Shown here piece by piece: positions 15,303 to 24,041 of a stretch of DNA of 45,656 nt. A model generated the notes under the pieces. The model did no database searches. It had not been told where the DNA came from and saw nothing but the letters and a program-made list of their open reading frames with translations. Every line of letters starts with the position of its first letter. The stretch's first letter is position 1. The DNA lies in assembly GCA_003138975.1 (NCBI GenBank), contig PLHQ01000154.1, positions 26,473 to 72,128 of the forward strand, in the 5' to 3' direction. A program made the position numbers and the translations under genes. The stretch comes from Acidobacteriaceae bacterium (lineage in GTDB: Bacteria > Acidobacteriota > Terriglobia > Terriglobales > Acidobacteriaceae).

Positions 15303-18300
15303 TCAGCTGATGACCCGGACACTACCGCGCCCGCACAATTGTTCGACCCTCGCGATGAAGTTGCGATCTGGGAGGACATTATAACCTTCCGCTTCCATGA
15401 CCACCATGAAATCGCCGGCGCGTTCCACATCGAATAATACTCGCGCCTCGCCTTTGCGCTCCTGAAATAACACGTGAAGGTCGTCCACCGTGGACTCAGC
15501 CGCGGTTTCGAGCGGGACGCGAATGCGAAGGGCGCGCGGCAAGGGAATCTTGGCTTCCTCCAGCGGCATAATTTCCGCGGCAGTTATTTTAGGATTTGCT
15601 CCCTCTTCAATTCTTACTCCCGCCCTCACCAGCACTGGGACTTCGAGCTTCACTTTGTCGCCTAGCCGTTTGTAGGCTTCGGGGAAGACAATCATATCGA
15701 TCGAGCCTGACATGTCCTCGAGCGTGGATTGGGCGTAGAAATCTCCGCGCTTCGACTTGAGAACGCGTACGTTGCCGATGATGCCAGCCGTGGCAATGGT
15801 CTCATCCTTACCAGTGGATTTTGTCATCGCGCCGATTTCTACGATGCTCAGAGCCTGCAAGTCTTGCAGCTTGCCTTTGTATTTCTCCAGGGGATGGCCG
15901 CTGATGAAAAATCCCAAGATCTCTTTCTCGGACGCAAGGCGCGCCTGCTCATCCCAGTCGGGGATGTTGGGAAGTTTGTCGTTGTGCGCCTCGGACTCTT
16001 CCTGCTGGAAGACTCCGAACAAGCCGTGTTGACCTGACTCCGCGTCTCGCTGGACTTTCTGGGCGCGATCCATGGCGCGGTCGAGCACGGCCATCAACTG
16101 CGCGCGGCGACCTAGAGAATCCATTGCACCGCTTTTGATTAATGATTCCAGTACGCGCTTGTTGAGCAGACGAAGATCGACGTTTTCGCAGAATTCGTAA
16201 GTCGATTTGAAGCGGCCGAGTTTTTTCCGTGCTGCGACTATCGATTCAATCGCATTGCCCCCGACGTTCTTCACGGCGGCCAGGCCGAAGCGAATGGCTT
16301 CTCCATGGGGCGTGAAGTTTGCGTCTGAGACGTTTATATCCGGCGCTTCGACAGAAATACCCATCTCGCGGCATTCGTTGATGTACTTCACGACGTCATC
16401 GGTGCTGCCGGTGACAGAAGTCAGCAGAGCCGCCATGAATTCGACGGGATAATGCGTCTTCAAATACGCGGTGTGATAGGCCAGCAACGCGTACGCAGCG
16501 GAGTGCGACTTGTTGAAGCCGTATCCGGCGAACTGCGCCATGAGGTCGAATATTTTTTCGATCTTCTTCGGCGGGAATTTGCGCTGGGCAGCGCCTTCCA
16601 CGAACCGCTCGCGCTGCTGCGCCATCTCCTCGGCTTTTTTCTTGCCCATGGCGCGCCGCAGCAGATCGGCTTCGCCCAGGGAATAGCCGGCCAGGCGGTT
16701 GGCGATCTGCATCACCTGCTCCTGATACACGATGACGCCCAGCGTCTCCTGGAGGATCTCTTTCAGCTCTGGGAGTTCGTACTCGACTTTCTTGCGGCCG
16801 TGCTTGCGGTCGACGAAATCGTCGATCATTCCACCCTGGATCGGACCGGGGCGATAGAGCGCATTCAGGGCCGTCAGATCCTCGATCGAATTCGGTTGGT
16901 ACTTGCGCAACACATCCCGCATGCCGTGCGATTCAAACTGGAAGACGCCAGAGGTTAAACCTTTGTGAAAGACTTTTTCATAAGTTTCCACATCGTCCAA
17001 GGGAACCGTTTCGAGAGCGATGGGGGTTCCGCGCGTCTGTAGGATGAGTCTCAGCGCGTCGGTAAGAATCGTCAGCGTGGTCAGGCCGAGAAAATCCATC
17101 TTCAGCAGGCCCATCTTTTCGATGGCCACCATGTCGAAGGCGGTAACGATTTCATCGTTCTTCGTCTTGTGCAGCGGAACCAGTTCTGTAAGAGGTCTCG
17201 GGGAAATTACTACGCCCGCGGCATGAACGCCGGAGTTGCGCACCATGCCTTCCAGCTTTTTCGCCGTCTCCATCAACTCGCGAATCTGTCCATCTTTTTC
17301 CATCGCCTCACGCAGTTGCGGGGAATCTTCGATGGCCTGATCGAGGGTGATGTTGAGCTGTGTGGGGACCATCTTGGCGATGCGATCGACATCGGCGTAA
17401 GGGATGTCCATGGCACGGCCGACATCCTTGATGGCGGCCTTGGCGGCCATGGTGCCGAAGGTGATGATCTGCGCGACATTGTCGCGGCCGTATTTCTGCG
17501 TCACGTAGTTGATCACTTCGCCGCGGCGATTCATGCAGAAATCGATATCGATATCGGGCATGGACACGCGCTCGGGATTCAGGAAGCGCTCGAACAGCAA
17601 CTCGTGCTGCAGAGGATCAATATCGGTGATGCCGAGCGCGTAGGAAACCAGCGACCCGGCCGCCGATCCGCGACCCGGCCCTACTGGAATCTCATGCTCT
17701 TTGGCATAGCGGATGAAGTCCCAGACGATCAGGAAATATCCGGGGAACTTCATCTGCTGGATAATCGCGAGTTCGCGCTCGAGACGCTGTTCGTAATCCA
17801 AGATCGAGTGCTTGAGTTTGCCTTGGTCGTACAGCGGTCGAAGCGCTGCCAAGCGACGCGCGAAGCCTTCGCGGGAAACGTGCTCAAAATAGCTGTCGAT
17901 GGTGTAGCCCGGGGGAACGTCGAATTGCGGGAACGGCGTGGCTACTTTTTCCAGGCGCAGGCTGCAGCGCTCAGCGATGTCTAGCGTGCGCGTCAAAACC
18001 TCGGGCGAGTCTTTGAAGACGCGATACATTTCGTCGTGGTTCTTGACGAAGAACTGCGTGCCGTCGAACTTCATCCGCGCTGTATCATGAATTGACTTGC
18101 CGGTCTGGATGCACAGCATGACGTCCTGTGCGTGAGCATCGTCCTCGCACAGGTAGTGGCTATCGTTGGTCGCGACCAGCGGCAATCCGAGATCTTTCTC
18201 CAACTGGAACAGGCCAGGACGAATCTTGTGTTCCATGGCTAAGCCCTGATCCTGAATCTCGAGATAGAAATTGTCCTTGCCGAAAATGTCGCGGTAGGTT

Positions 18301-18785
18301 CCGGCTGCGGCGAGCGCGGTATCATATTTCCCTTCCGTCAACCGCTCTGCGACTTCACCTTTAAGACATCCTGAAAGACCGATCAGTCCGCGGGAATGCT
18401 CGGCCAGAAAACTCTTGCTCACTCTGGGCTTGTAGTAAAAGCCGTGCAGAGAGGCCTCCGACGTAATCTTCACCAGATTGCGGTAACCCTCTTCGTTCTG
18501 AGCCAGCACCAGCAGATGGTTGTACGTGTCGCCCTCGGGCGGCGTGCGCTCGATGTTGTGATCGTCTTTCTTACAGATGTAGAGTTCGCAGCCGATGATG
18601 GGCTTGACGCCATACTTATTCGCGGTAGTGACGAATTCGACGGCTCCGAAAATATTTCCGTGGTCGGTCATGGCCACGGCGGGCATGCCGAGCTTCTGCA
18701 CGCGGTCGCAGAGCCGCTCAATGTTGCAAGCGCCATCGAGCAGGGAGTAATCGGTATGCAAGTGCAGATGAACGAATTGGGACAT
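15303..18785 (-). CDS. dnaE: DNA polymerase III subunit alpha
   Basis: The replicative DNA polymerase, about 1160 residues. From the N-terminus: a PHP domain starting FVHLHLHTDYSLLDGA and containing FYYKPRVS, the polymerase core with the catalytic acidic motif PDIDIDF, the fingers/tau region with GYGFNKSHSAAYA, a helix-hairpin-helix segment, and a C-terminal OB fold (ATAGIIGNVRVLKSKRGDFYAQSTLED). The ATG at 18785 is preferred over the TTG at 18794, which would add three residues. A good promoter lies 30-57 bp upstream and a perfect DnaA box just beyond it. Co-transcribed with accA. Confidence 0.97.
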   Translation of the reverse strand: MSQFVHLHLHTDYSLLDGACNIERLCDRVQKLGMPAVAMTDHGNIFGAVEFVTTANKYGVKPIIGCELYICKKDDHNIERTPPEGDTYNHLLVLAQNEEGYRNLVKITSEASLHGFYYKPRVSKSFLAEHSRGLIGLSGCLKGEVAERLTEGKYDTALAAAGTYRDIFGKDNFYLEIQDQGLAMEHKIRPGLFQLEKDLGLPLVATNDSHYLCEDDAHAQDVMLCIQTGKSIHDTARMKFDGTQFFVKNHDEMYRVFKDSPEVLTRTLDIAERCSLRLEKVATPFPQFDVPPGYTIDSYFEHVSREGFARRLAALRPLYDQGKLKHSILDYEQRLERELAIIQQMKFPGYFLIVWDFIRYAKEHEIPVGPGRGSAAGSLVSYALGITDIDPLQHELLFERFLNPERVSMPDIDIDFCMNRRGEVINYVTQKYGRDNVAQIITFGTMAAKAAIKDVGRAMDIPYADVDRIAKMVPTQLNITLDQAIEDSPQLREAMEKDGQIRELMETAKKLEGMVRNSGVHAAGVVISPRPLTELVPLHKTKNDEIVTAFDMVAIEKMGLLKMDFLGLTTLTILTDALRLILQTRGTPIALETVPLDDVETYEKVFHKGLTSGVFQFESHGMRDVLRKYQPNSIEDLTALNALYRPGPIQGGMIDDFVDRKHGRKKVEYELPELKEILQETLGVIVYQEQVMQIANRLAGYSLGEADLLRRAMGKKKAEEMAQQRERFVEGAAQRKFPPKKIEKIFDLMAQFAGYGFNKSHSAAYALLAYHTAYLKTHYPVEFMAALLTSVTGSTDDVVKYINECREMGISVEAPDINVSDANFTPHGEAIRFGLAAVKNVGGNAIESIVAARKKLGRFKSTYEFCENVDLRLLNKRVLESLIKSGAMDSLGRRAQLMAVLDRAMDRAQKVQRDAESGQHGLFGVFQQEESEAHNDKLPNIPDWDEQARLASEKEILGFFISGHPLEKYKGKLQDLQALSIVEIGAMTKSTGKDETIATAGIIGNVRVLKSKRGDFYAQSTLEDMSGSIDMIVFPEAYKRLGDKVKLEVPVLVRAGVRIEEGANPKITAAEIMPLEEAKIPLPRALRIRVPLETAAESTVDDLHVLFQERKGEARVLFDVERAGDFMVVMEAEGYNVLPDRNFIARVEQLCGRGSVRVIS

Positions 18786-18814
18786 AGGGCTCAATGTGAT
18801 TTTACGTTGGCGTC

Positions 18815-18842
18815 ATTCTAACGGGAAACACGCTCGTGTAAG
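18815..18842 (-). promoter_or_regulatory. Promoter of dnaE-accA
   Basis: On the minus strand there is a -35 CTTACA (18842-18837), a 16-bp spacer and a -10 TAGAAT (18820-18815). The leader to the ATG at 18785 would be about 23 nt. Confidence 0.6.
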
Positions 18843-18849
18843 CGGAGAG

Positions 18850-18858
18850 TTATCCACA
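18850..18858 (+). promoter_or_regulatory. DnaA box upstream of dnaE promoter
   Basis: TTATCCACA is an exact match to the consensus high-affinity DnaA box. It lies 7 bp upstream of the dnaE -35, in the opposite orientation to transcription. Confidence 0.6.
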
Positions 18859-18892
18859 GAGCAGATATCTGGCAAGGACTTAGTTTAAGAAT

Positions 18893-19642
18893 CTATTGAC
18901 CTTCATTTGCGCCGGGCACGCGGAAGTCCACGCCGCGATCTTCGTTTGCCTTAGTTGTGGCGGGAAGATCGAGGTCAGAAAGTGGAATCTTTTCGGTATG
19001 CTGCGGCGCAAAGTTCCACAGCGTCTGGCCCACGATGGCGTAATTCTCCACTTCCTGCTTGCGCTGATCGCGGAACACCAGCACGGTTGCTGGAGCGGCT
19101 ACCGTGCGCTCGGCTTCGCGCGGCAGCGGAGGCGCCGACCGCGCATACACATCATGATCACCTTGCCGGGGCATCTGTTGTTCATCGAGGCTCTGCGCGT
19201 TCATCTCGTTCGCCAGGCCGATTTGGTTCTGCTGGTCCTGGTCATAAGAGGAATCAGAACCCCACCACCAGTAGGGATCGATTCCGCCGCCAAGGTACGG
19301 ATACCCGTAACCCCAGCCGCAGCCGTATCCGTAGCAATTATTTCGCAGACCGTAGGTGCGGAGTCGCAGACCGGGAGAGTGATTGAAGTTTCGGGAGGTC
19401 AAGCCGCGGGCAGATGATGGTGTAGCAAAAGATCGTCCTCGCGCGTACGAACGCGGGGCGAAGCTTGAACCTGCGCGCGCGCCAGCAAAAGCGTGTCCGC
19501 CGGCCGCATAACCGCCAAAACTACCGTGTGCGGAAAATCCGCCGTGCCCTCCAGCTGATGCGTGGCCGCCGCCGCGCTGCGCTTCGAGCTGCCCAGACGC
19601 CGTCAAAACCAGGAAAACCGCAATGGCTGCCAGGCGCCCCAT
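18893..19642 (-). CDS. Secreted Gly/Ser/Tyr-rich protein of unknown function
   Basis: The frame is open from 19876, but the upstream part is an Arg/Pro-rich stretch antisense to the tail of the neighbouring nucleotidyltransferase. The ATG at 19642 gives a clean signal peptide (MGRLAAIAVFLVLTASGQLEAQ, cleavage about 22) and a 249-residue product. The mature N-terminus is Gly/Ala/His-rich and then Arg/Ser-rich. The middle is aromatic and Gly-rich (YGYGCGWGYGYPYLGGG, then YWWWGSD). The C-terminal 90 residues look globular (VLVFRDQRKQEVENYAIVGQTLWNF). The TATAAT 6 bp before the ATG suggests a leaderless mRNA. I do not recognise the family. Export to periplasm or surface is the only safe inference. 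Confidence 0.7.
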   Translation of the reverse strand: MGRLAAIAVFLVLTASGQLEAQRGGGHASAGGHGGFSAHGSFGGYAAGGHAFAGARAGSSFAPRSYARGRSFATPSSARGLTSRNFNHSPGLRLRTYGLRNNCYGYGCGWGYGYPYLGGGIDPYWWWGSDSSYDQDQQNQIGLANEMNAQSLDEQQMPRQGDHDVYARSAPPLPREAERTVAAPATVLVFRDQRKQEVENYAIVGQTLWNFAPQHTEKIPLSDLDLPATTKANEDRGVDFRVPGANEGQ

Positions 19643-19648
19643 AGGCTT

Positions 19649-19654
19649 ATTATA
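19649..19654 (-). promoter_or_regulatory. -10 element, probable leaderless transcript
   Basis: On the minus strand TATAAT is followed by 6 nt and then ATG. The expected transcription start falls on the A of the start codon. No -35 or ribosome site is visible. Confidence 0.5.
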
Positions 19655-19700
19655 TGCCTGATTCAGGCTGCGGGATTCAGGAATTGCACGCTTGCGAAAT

Positions 19701-21302
19701 CTAGTGCTTCTTGGCCTTCTTCGAGGGCGATTTCTTCTTCGCTGCCTTCTTGGCCGTGGCCTTCTTTGGCGGATGTTTCGCAGAGGCCAACTTGCGCGCG
19801 GGTTTGGCAGGCTTCCCTGCGGCTTTGGCCGGCTTTGCCTTTGGCTTCCCACTTGGTTCGGGTTTCGCCTTGGCAATCACCGCGATAACTGGCGCGGCAG
19901 CGGCTGCCGCCGCTTTCTTCCCTTTACCCTTCACTGGCTTGCCGGTTGCCTCGGCAACCGGGGTAGGCGCCGTAGCGGCCGCTTTGGGTCCACGTCCGCG
20001 CCTGGGTAGCGGAGGTGGAGGCGGTGGCGGAGGCGCGAATGGTTTGAGGAACTTCAAAGTCTCTGTCCGCGAACGCAACTTTCCGTCGAGCAACAGCATG
20101 AATACATCACGCGCAATCTTGGGATAGTCCGGCAACTGTGGCGTAATCAGGAGTTCCGTCATCTCCGGCAGCGGAATGCGCTTCTGCACGTCGCGCCACT
20201 TGGTGAAGAAGTTCTTGATTTTCTGCGCCACGGCCTGCTGCCGCGCGGTCACGGCGAGAAACAGAATCATCTCGGGACGCGCCGAAGAAAGCAGATTCCA
20301 CGTCCGCGAAGGGATTGCCGCTTCCTTCCCCATCAATCGTTTCGCTAAGTCTTTAGCGTGATCCTCAATGTCCCGCCACGCCTCGACTAAATCCTTACGG
20401 GGAATCTGGCGCCGCAGATCAGAGACATCTTTATCCGACAGGTGCGCCGTCAGGAAATGCATCACCGCTGCCGAGGGATCGACTGTGTAGCCAAGGTCAA
20501 CAATCTGCTGCCGCGTCTTCATCAACTGGCTAAGCCCGGTTGTATCCACCTTGGCTGTAGTCCAGTGCGGCTGCAGGACTTTTAGAAACTCTTCTTTCTC
20601 GAGAGCGCGCACCACGCTTAGCGGATCGTCTTCATGCGCCAATTGAGCAATCTCGTGTCCTATCGCGCTGCGAGAGATGTGCTCAATATATTTGTTCTCC
20701 TTGGCCGAGTCGTAACGCTGCTGGGTGCGTTCCTCGAGCGGCCAGTGGAAACGAGCGCTGAACCGTGTCGCCCGGATCAACCGCGAGGGATCCTCCACGA
20801 AGGAATAGTTGTGCAGGACCCGCAGGACCTTGGCCTCAATGTCGGCGACGCCGTTGAACGGATCGAGCAGCAGCCCGCGCGAGCCTTCATTCAGCGACAG
20901 CGCCATGGCGTTTACGGTGAAATCGCGGCGGCGTAGATCTTCCTGAATGCTGGCGGGAGCCACGACCGGTGGCTTACCAACCTTTTCATAGTGTTCGGAG
21001 CGGGCCATGCCCACTTCGGCCCGTACGTTGCCCGGCAACACCAGAAATAGAGTGCGGACATCTTCTTCATGGCCGGCGATTTGTGCGCCCGCGCGTTCGA
21101 AATCCTTCTGAAGTTTTAAAGGATTGCCCTGGACGGTGAAATCGAGGTCGCGGATGGTGAAGCCGCTGATGATGTCGCGGATCGCACCACCGGTAAGGTA
21201 GAGTGTGATTCCCGCCGCACGGGCTACGTCTTGCACGAGGTTGACGCCTTTAAGCTGATCCGGCGTCAACCGGATTTCCATGGTGTAAATGTAATCAGCC
21301 AT
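19701..21302 (-). CDS. tRNA CCA nucleotidyltransferase / poly(A) polymerase family protein with histone-H1-like tail
   Basis: This is a class II nucleotidyltransferase of 533 residues. The head domain shows LTGGAIRD (37-43), the metal-binding Asp52-x-Asp54 in RDLDFTV, then DLRRRDFTVNAMA and the neck motif EDPSRLIRATRFSARF. Enzymes of this family add CCA or A tails to RNA 3' ends; sequence alone does not separate the two. The end is unusual. From about residue 422 there is an eight-Pro run, then Arg/Gly, then about 100 residues of Lys/Ala/Pro repeats (AKKAAKKKSPSKKAKKH at the end), like histone H1 C-terminal tails. ATG 21302 is taken; ATG 21281 is possible. Promoter elements lie at 21461-21490. 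Confidence 0.9.
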   Translation of the reverse strand: MADYIYTMEIRLTPDQLKGVNLVQDVARAAGITLYLTGGAIRDIISGFTIRDLDFTVQGNPLKLQKDFERAGAQIAGHEEDVRTLFLVLPGNVRAEVGMARSEHYEKVGKPPVVAPASIQEDLRRRDFTVNAMALSLNEGSRGLLLDPFNGVADIEAKVLRVLHNYSFVEDPSRLIRATRFSARFHWPLEERTQQRYDSAKENKYIEHISRSAIGHEIAQLAHEDDPLSVVRALEKEEFLKVLQPHWTTAKVDTTGLSQLMKTRQQIVDLGYTVDPSAAVMHFLTAHLSDKDVSDLRRQIPRKDLVEAWRDIEDHAKDLAKRLMGKEAAIPSRTWNLLSSARPEMILFLAVTARQQAVAQKIKNFFTKWRDVQKRIPLPEMTELLITPQLPDYPKIARDVFMLLLDGKLRSRTETLKFLKPFAPPPPPPPPLPRRGRGPKAAATAPTPVAEATGKPVKGKGKKAAAAAAAPVIAVIAKAKPEPSGKPKAKPAKAAGKPAKPARKLASAKHPPKKATAKKAAKKKSPSKKAKKH

Positions 21303-21376
21303 TCGTATTCAAGCAATCCAGGTCAAACGGCCACCGAGTCGGCTTTCCTGCGCCCTTGAGCCAGCTTGGATTGATG

Positions 21377-21398
21377 TTTCCACAGGATTTCCACAGGA
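21377..21398. repeat. Tandem 11-bp direct repeat TTTCCACAGGA
   Basis: There are two exact adjacent copies (21377-21387, 21388-21398). They lie downstream of the -10 and within the leader of the nucleotidyltransferase transcript. One-turn spacing places both copies on the same helix face, as expected for a protein site. The core resembles, but does not match, a DnaA box. Confidence 0.6.
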
Positions 21399-21460
21399 CG
21401 AATCGGCCCAACCCCGGCAAATCCACTCCCGACCCAACACAAGCCATTCAATACAAGAGA

Positions 21461-21490
21461 CTTATACAGACTTGAGTCACACCGAGGCAA
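21461..21490 (-). promoter_or_regulatory. Putative promoter of the nucleotidyltransferase gene
   Basis: On the minus strand a -35 TTGCCT (21490-21485), an 18-bp spacer and a -10 TATAAG (21466-21461) are present. The leader would be about 150 nt and would contain the 11-bp tandem repeat. Confidence 0.4.
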
Positions 21491-21705
21491 CTTAAAGGAA
21501 TAACACAACGTTTACGATTTGGCTACTGCCAACGTGGATTCCCGTGATTTGCTGCGAAATAGTGCGAGAATGACGCTTGGCTTTCGGGCTTCAGCAATCG
21601 GGCTTCGGCTAACCCGGAATTGTTTTTTAGGGGGTGCCAGAGGACGCGGAACTTGGCGGGACGTTTCTTGCCGCAGCCCTTAGTCCGATAGCCGACGGCC
21701 GACCC

Positions 21706-22185
21706 ATGCCCTCGACCCACAAAAAAGTGATCGTCCGTAAGATGGACCGGGATTCGGTCTCCGGATATGTCTCGCCTGCGCAATTTGTCAATGATGGCAA
21801 ACTTGAATTGCTGAATACCGCCGGCAACGTGGTCGCGATGGACCTGCACGAGATCAAGGGAGTCTACTTCGTGCGCGAGTTTGGCGACTCCGAGTCGCTC
21901 ACGCGCAAGACCTTCACTTCCCGTCCCCGCTCCGAAGGCTTGTGGGTGCGTCTACGCTTCAAGGACAACGAAATCCTCGAAGGACTCATGCCGGCCGACC
22001 TCACTCAGACTACACCAGAAGGTTTTCTCATCAGTCCGCCGGACCAGCGCTCGAACACGCAGCGCATCTTCGTTCCACGTACCGCGCTGGAGTCGCTGAC
22101 GGTGCTCGCAGTCATAGGAGCCACGCGTCGTCCGCGCCGCGGCGCTGCCGGAGATCAGCGCCAAGTGCCCATGTTCGAGGAGTAA
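21706..22185 (+). CDS. Conserved unknown protein, small beta-rich, cytoplasmic
   Basis: The open frame extends to GTG 21634, but MPSTHKKVIVRKMDRDSVSGYVSP from the ATG at 21706 is the better N-terminus, giving 159 residues. There is no signal peptide or membrane helix. The protein alternates short beta-strand-like segments (GKLELLNTAGNVVAMDLHEIKGVYFVREF; LWVRLRFKDNEILEGLMP; GFLISPPDQRSNTQRIFVPR) and ends in a basic, Arg-rich tail. The layout resembles small proteins of unknown function common in Acidobacteria. I cannot name the family with confidence. No ribosome site is evident. It is not obviously part of an operon. Confidence 0.75.
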   Translation: MPSTHKKVIVRKMDRDSVSGYVSPAQFVNDGKLELLNTAGNVVAMDLHEIKGVYFVREFGDSESLTRKTFTSRPRSEGLWVRLRFKDNEILEGLMPADLTQTTPEGFLISPPDQRSNTQRIFVPRTALESLTVLAVIGATRRPRRGAAGDQRQVPMFEE

Positions 22186-22443
22186 AGGGCGTCTCCCACC
22201 GCCTAAGGCTCAGGACGATCTAATCCCGCTTGCTAGTCCTTGCTACGCGAATGTCCCGAAAGGCCGCCGCTGAAGCGGGGTGAGGACGCGGAAATGCAGT
22301 TGCAATCCGGAGAAAGTTGGGATAAAAAGGCTGGTCCCGCTCGAAAAGAAAGCTGTCGCGTGGCGAGATGGATTGGGCCACTTCCTTCCTCCTACCCCCG
22401 TCCGTTCTCCGCGGGCGTAGCTATGTCTCAAGGTGCTGAAGTC

Positions 22444-23941
22444 ATGAGAGCTTTCTGCCGTCTCTCCGCGCGTGTGGTATTCGCCATAATTCCGGTATTT
22501 CTGGCAACTAACCTTCCATTGGCATTGTTCGCGCAGGAGGCGAGCGTGGCGCCACGTCCGCTGATCACGCAACCTGTCGATGAAGCACAGGTCACGGTGC
22601 TGAAAGGAAATACGCATCGTTTGGCGCGGCCGGAGTTCGACTTGGGAAGTGCGCCCGCCACGCTACCCATGCAGCGGATGCTCTTGGTGTTGAAGCGGAG
22701 CCCGGAGCAGGAATCCGCGCTGAGGAAACTCCTCGACGATCAGCAGGATAAAGCCTCGCCGAACTATCACAAGTGGCTGACGCCTGAGCAATTCGGCCAG
22801 CAGTTCGGACCAACCCACAGCGACATGCAAACGATCACTGCGTGGTTGCAGTCTCATGGATTTCCGGTTGGCACGACCAAAGGGCGTACTGTGCTTGAGT
22901 TTTCGGGGTCGGCCAGCCAGGTGAAAGAGGCGTTTCATACCGCCATTCACAAGTACGTGGTGAACGGAGAACAGCACTGGGCGAATTCCAGTGATCCGTC
23001 GATCCCGACGGCGTTGACGCCGGCAGTGGCAGGTGTGCTGACGCTGCATAATTTCGTAAAGAAGCCGCAACTGCATATTTTTCAACACCGCGTCATTCAC
23101 TGGCGGACCGTTTGGCAGCTTCGTCTACCTGCGTGCGGACGTGGCTGGAGCGTCCGGTCATGGTAGGCCAACCGGAACAGTCACATTCACTGACACTTTC
23201 GGAGCGATTCCCGGCGGCAATCAGTTCGCCTTGAACGGCGGGGATCAACTGAACAACGGGAGCAACACGGCCACTCCGAACGGTATTAGCACCTTTGACG
23301 CCGGAACACATACGATCTCTGCCAGCTACAGCGGCGATGCCAGCTTTAACGGTACGGCTGTCGCCGGCAGTAGCAGTTCCCCTCCGATCACATTCACGAT
23401 TCAGCCTGGCTTTTTTGCGGCCGTGAACTCCAGACAGGTGACGATCACGGCCCGGGGGTCATCGGGCTCGACCGCGGTGAGCGTATCTTCGTCTACTGGA
23501 TTCAGCGGCACGATTAGTCTCGCCTGCTCCGGACTTCCCGCAGGTGCGACTTGCGTATTTAGCCCCTCGTCGATCAAGGCCACTGGTACACTCAGCACCA
23601 CGAGTTCCACAATCACTGTGACTATGACCGCCGCGGCTGCCGCGAGCATGCTAGGGGCGCCGCGACACATTCTTCCTGCTCACTGGGTGCCGGAGCTCGG
23701 TTTGCTCGTCTCTGTAGCTCTGATAGGCGGGCCGAGGCGGCGACGCACACGAGTAATGTCTTGGTGGCTGATGCTCTTGCTCGTCGTTGTAATACCTGGG
23801 TGCGGCGGCGGAAGCTCGAACTCAACTCCTCCTGCTCCGCCACCGGTAGTCAGCACTCCGACCGGGAGCTATAACGTGGTCGTCACAGCAACCAGCGGCT
23901 CGGCGACTTCCAGCACGGGTTTCGCGCTCGTCGTGCAATAG
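22444..23941 (+). pseudogene. Remnant of a pro-kumamolisin (S53)/Ig-like secreted protein, catalytic domain lost
   Basis: Two frames together give the two ends of one large protein. From ATG 22444 (AAGGTG ribosome site) there is a signal peptide ending near LFAQ, then a complete S53 activation domain (QRMLLVLKRSPEQESALRKLL, SPNYHKWLTPEQFGQQFGPT, ALTPAVAGVLTLHNF). Near 23060-23100 this frame runs into nonsense-like sequence and stops at 23166. The +1 frame, open from 23060, immediately continues as a bacterial Ig-like domain (RPTGTVTFTDTFG...TISASYSGDASFNGTA), a second beta domain, a membrane-like stretch, GCGGGSS and a final TGSYNVVVTATSGSATSS repeat. The peptidase domain with its SGTS serine is absent. 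An internal deletion with frameshift explains this best. Confidence 0.8.
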
Positions 23942-24041
23942 CGATTGCGAGATTGCCATGCGGATGCTGCCTGATGAGGACGATTGAACGAGACAGATCG
24001 CCCTCTGGTGTACGATTTACTCGCGGCATACTCCATTGACC

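Larger units (their letters stand above)
21303..21705. other. Divergent intergenic region
   Basis: About 400 bp lie between the nucleotidyltransferase and the next plus-strand gene. Visible here: an 11-bp tandem repeat at 21377-21398, a minus-strand promoter at 21461-21490, and two imperfect GGGCTTC-type repeats near 21575-21610. No tRNA, small ORF with a ribosome site or terminator was recognised. Confidence 0.5.

Noticed and set aside
19643-19876. Upstream extension of the Gly-rich secreted protein
   Set aside because: It would put a 78-residue Arg/Pro-rich segment before a perfect signal peptide and is antisense to the nucleotidyltransferase tail.
18840-21400. Replication origin suggested by the DnaA box and the CCACA repeats
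   Set aside because: Only one exact box, no AT-rich unwinding element, and no dnaA, dnaN or gidA genes nearby.
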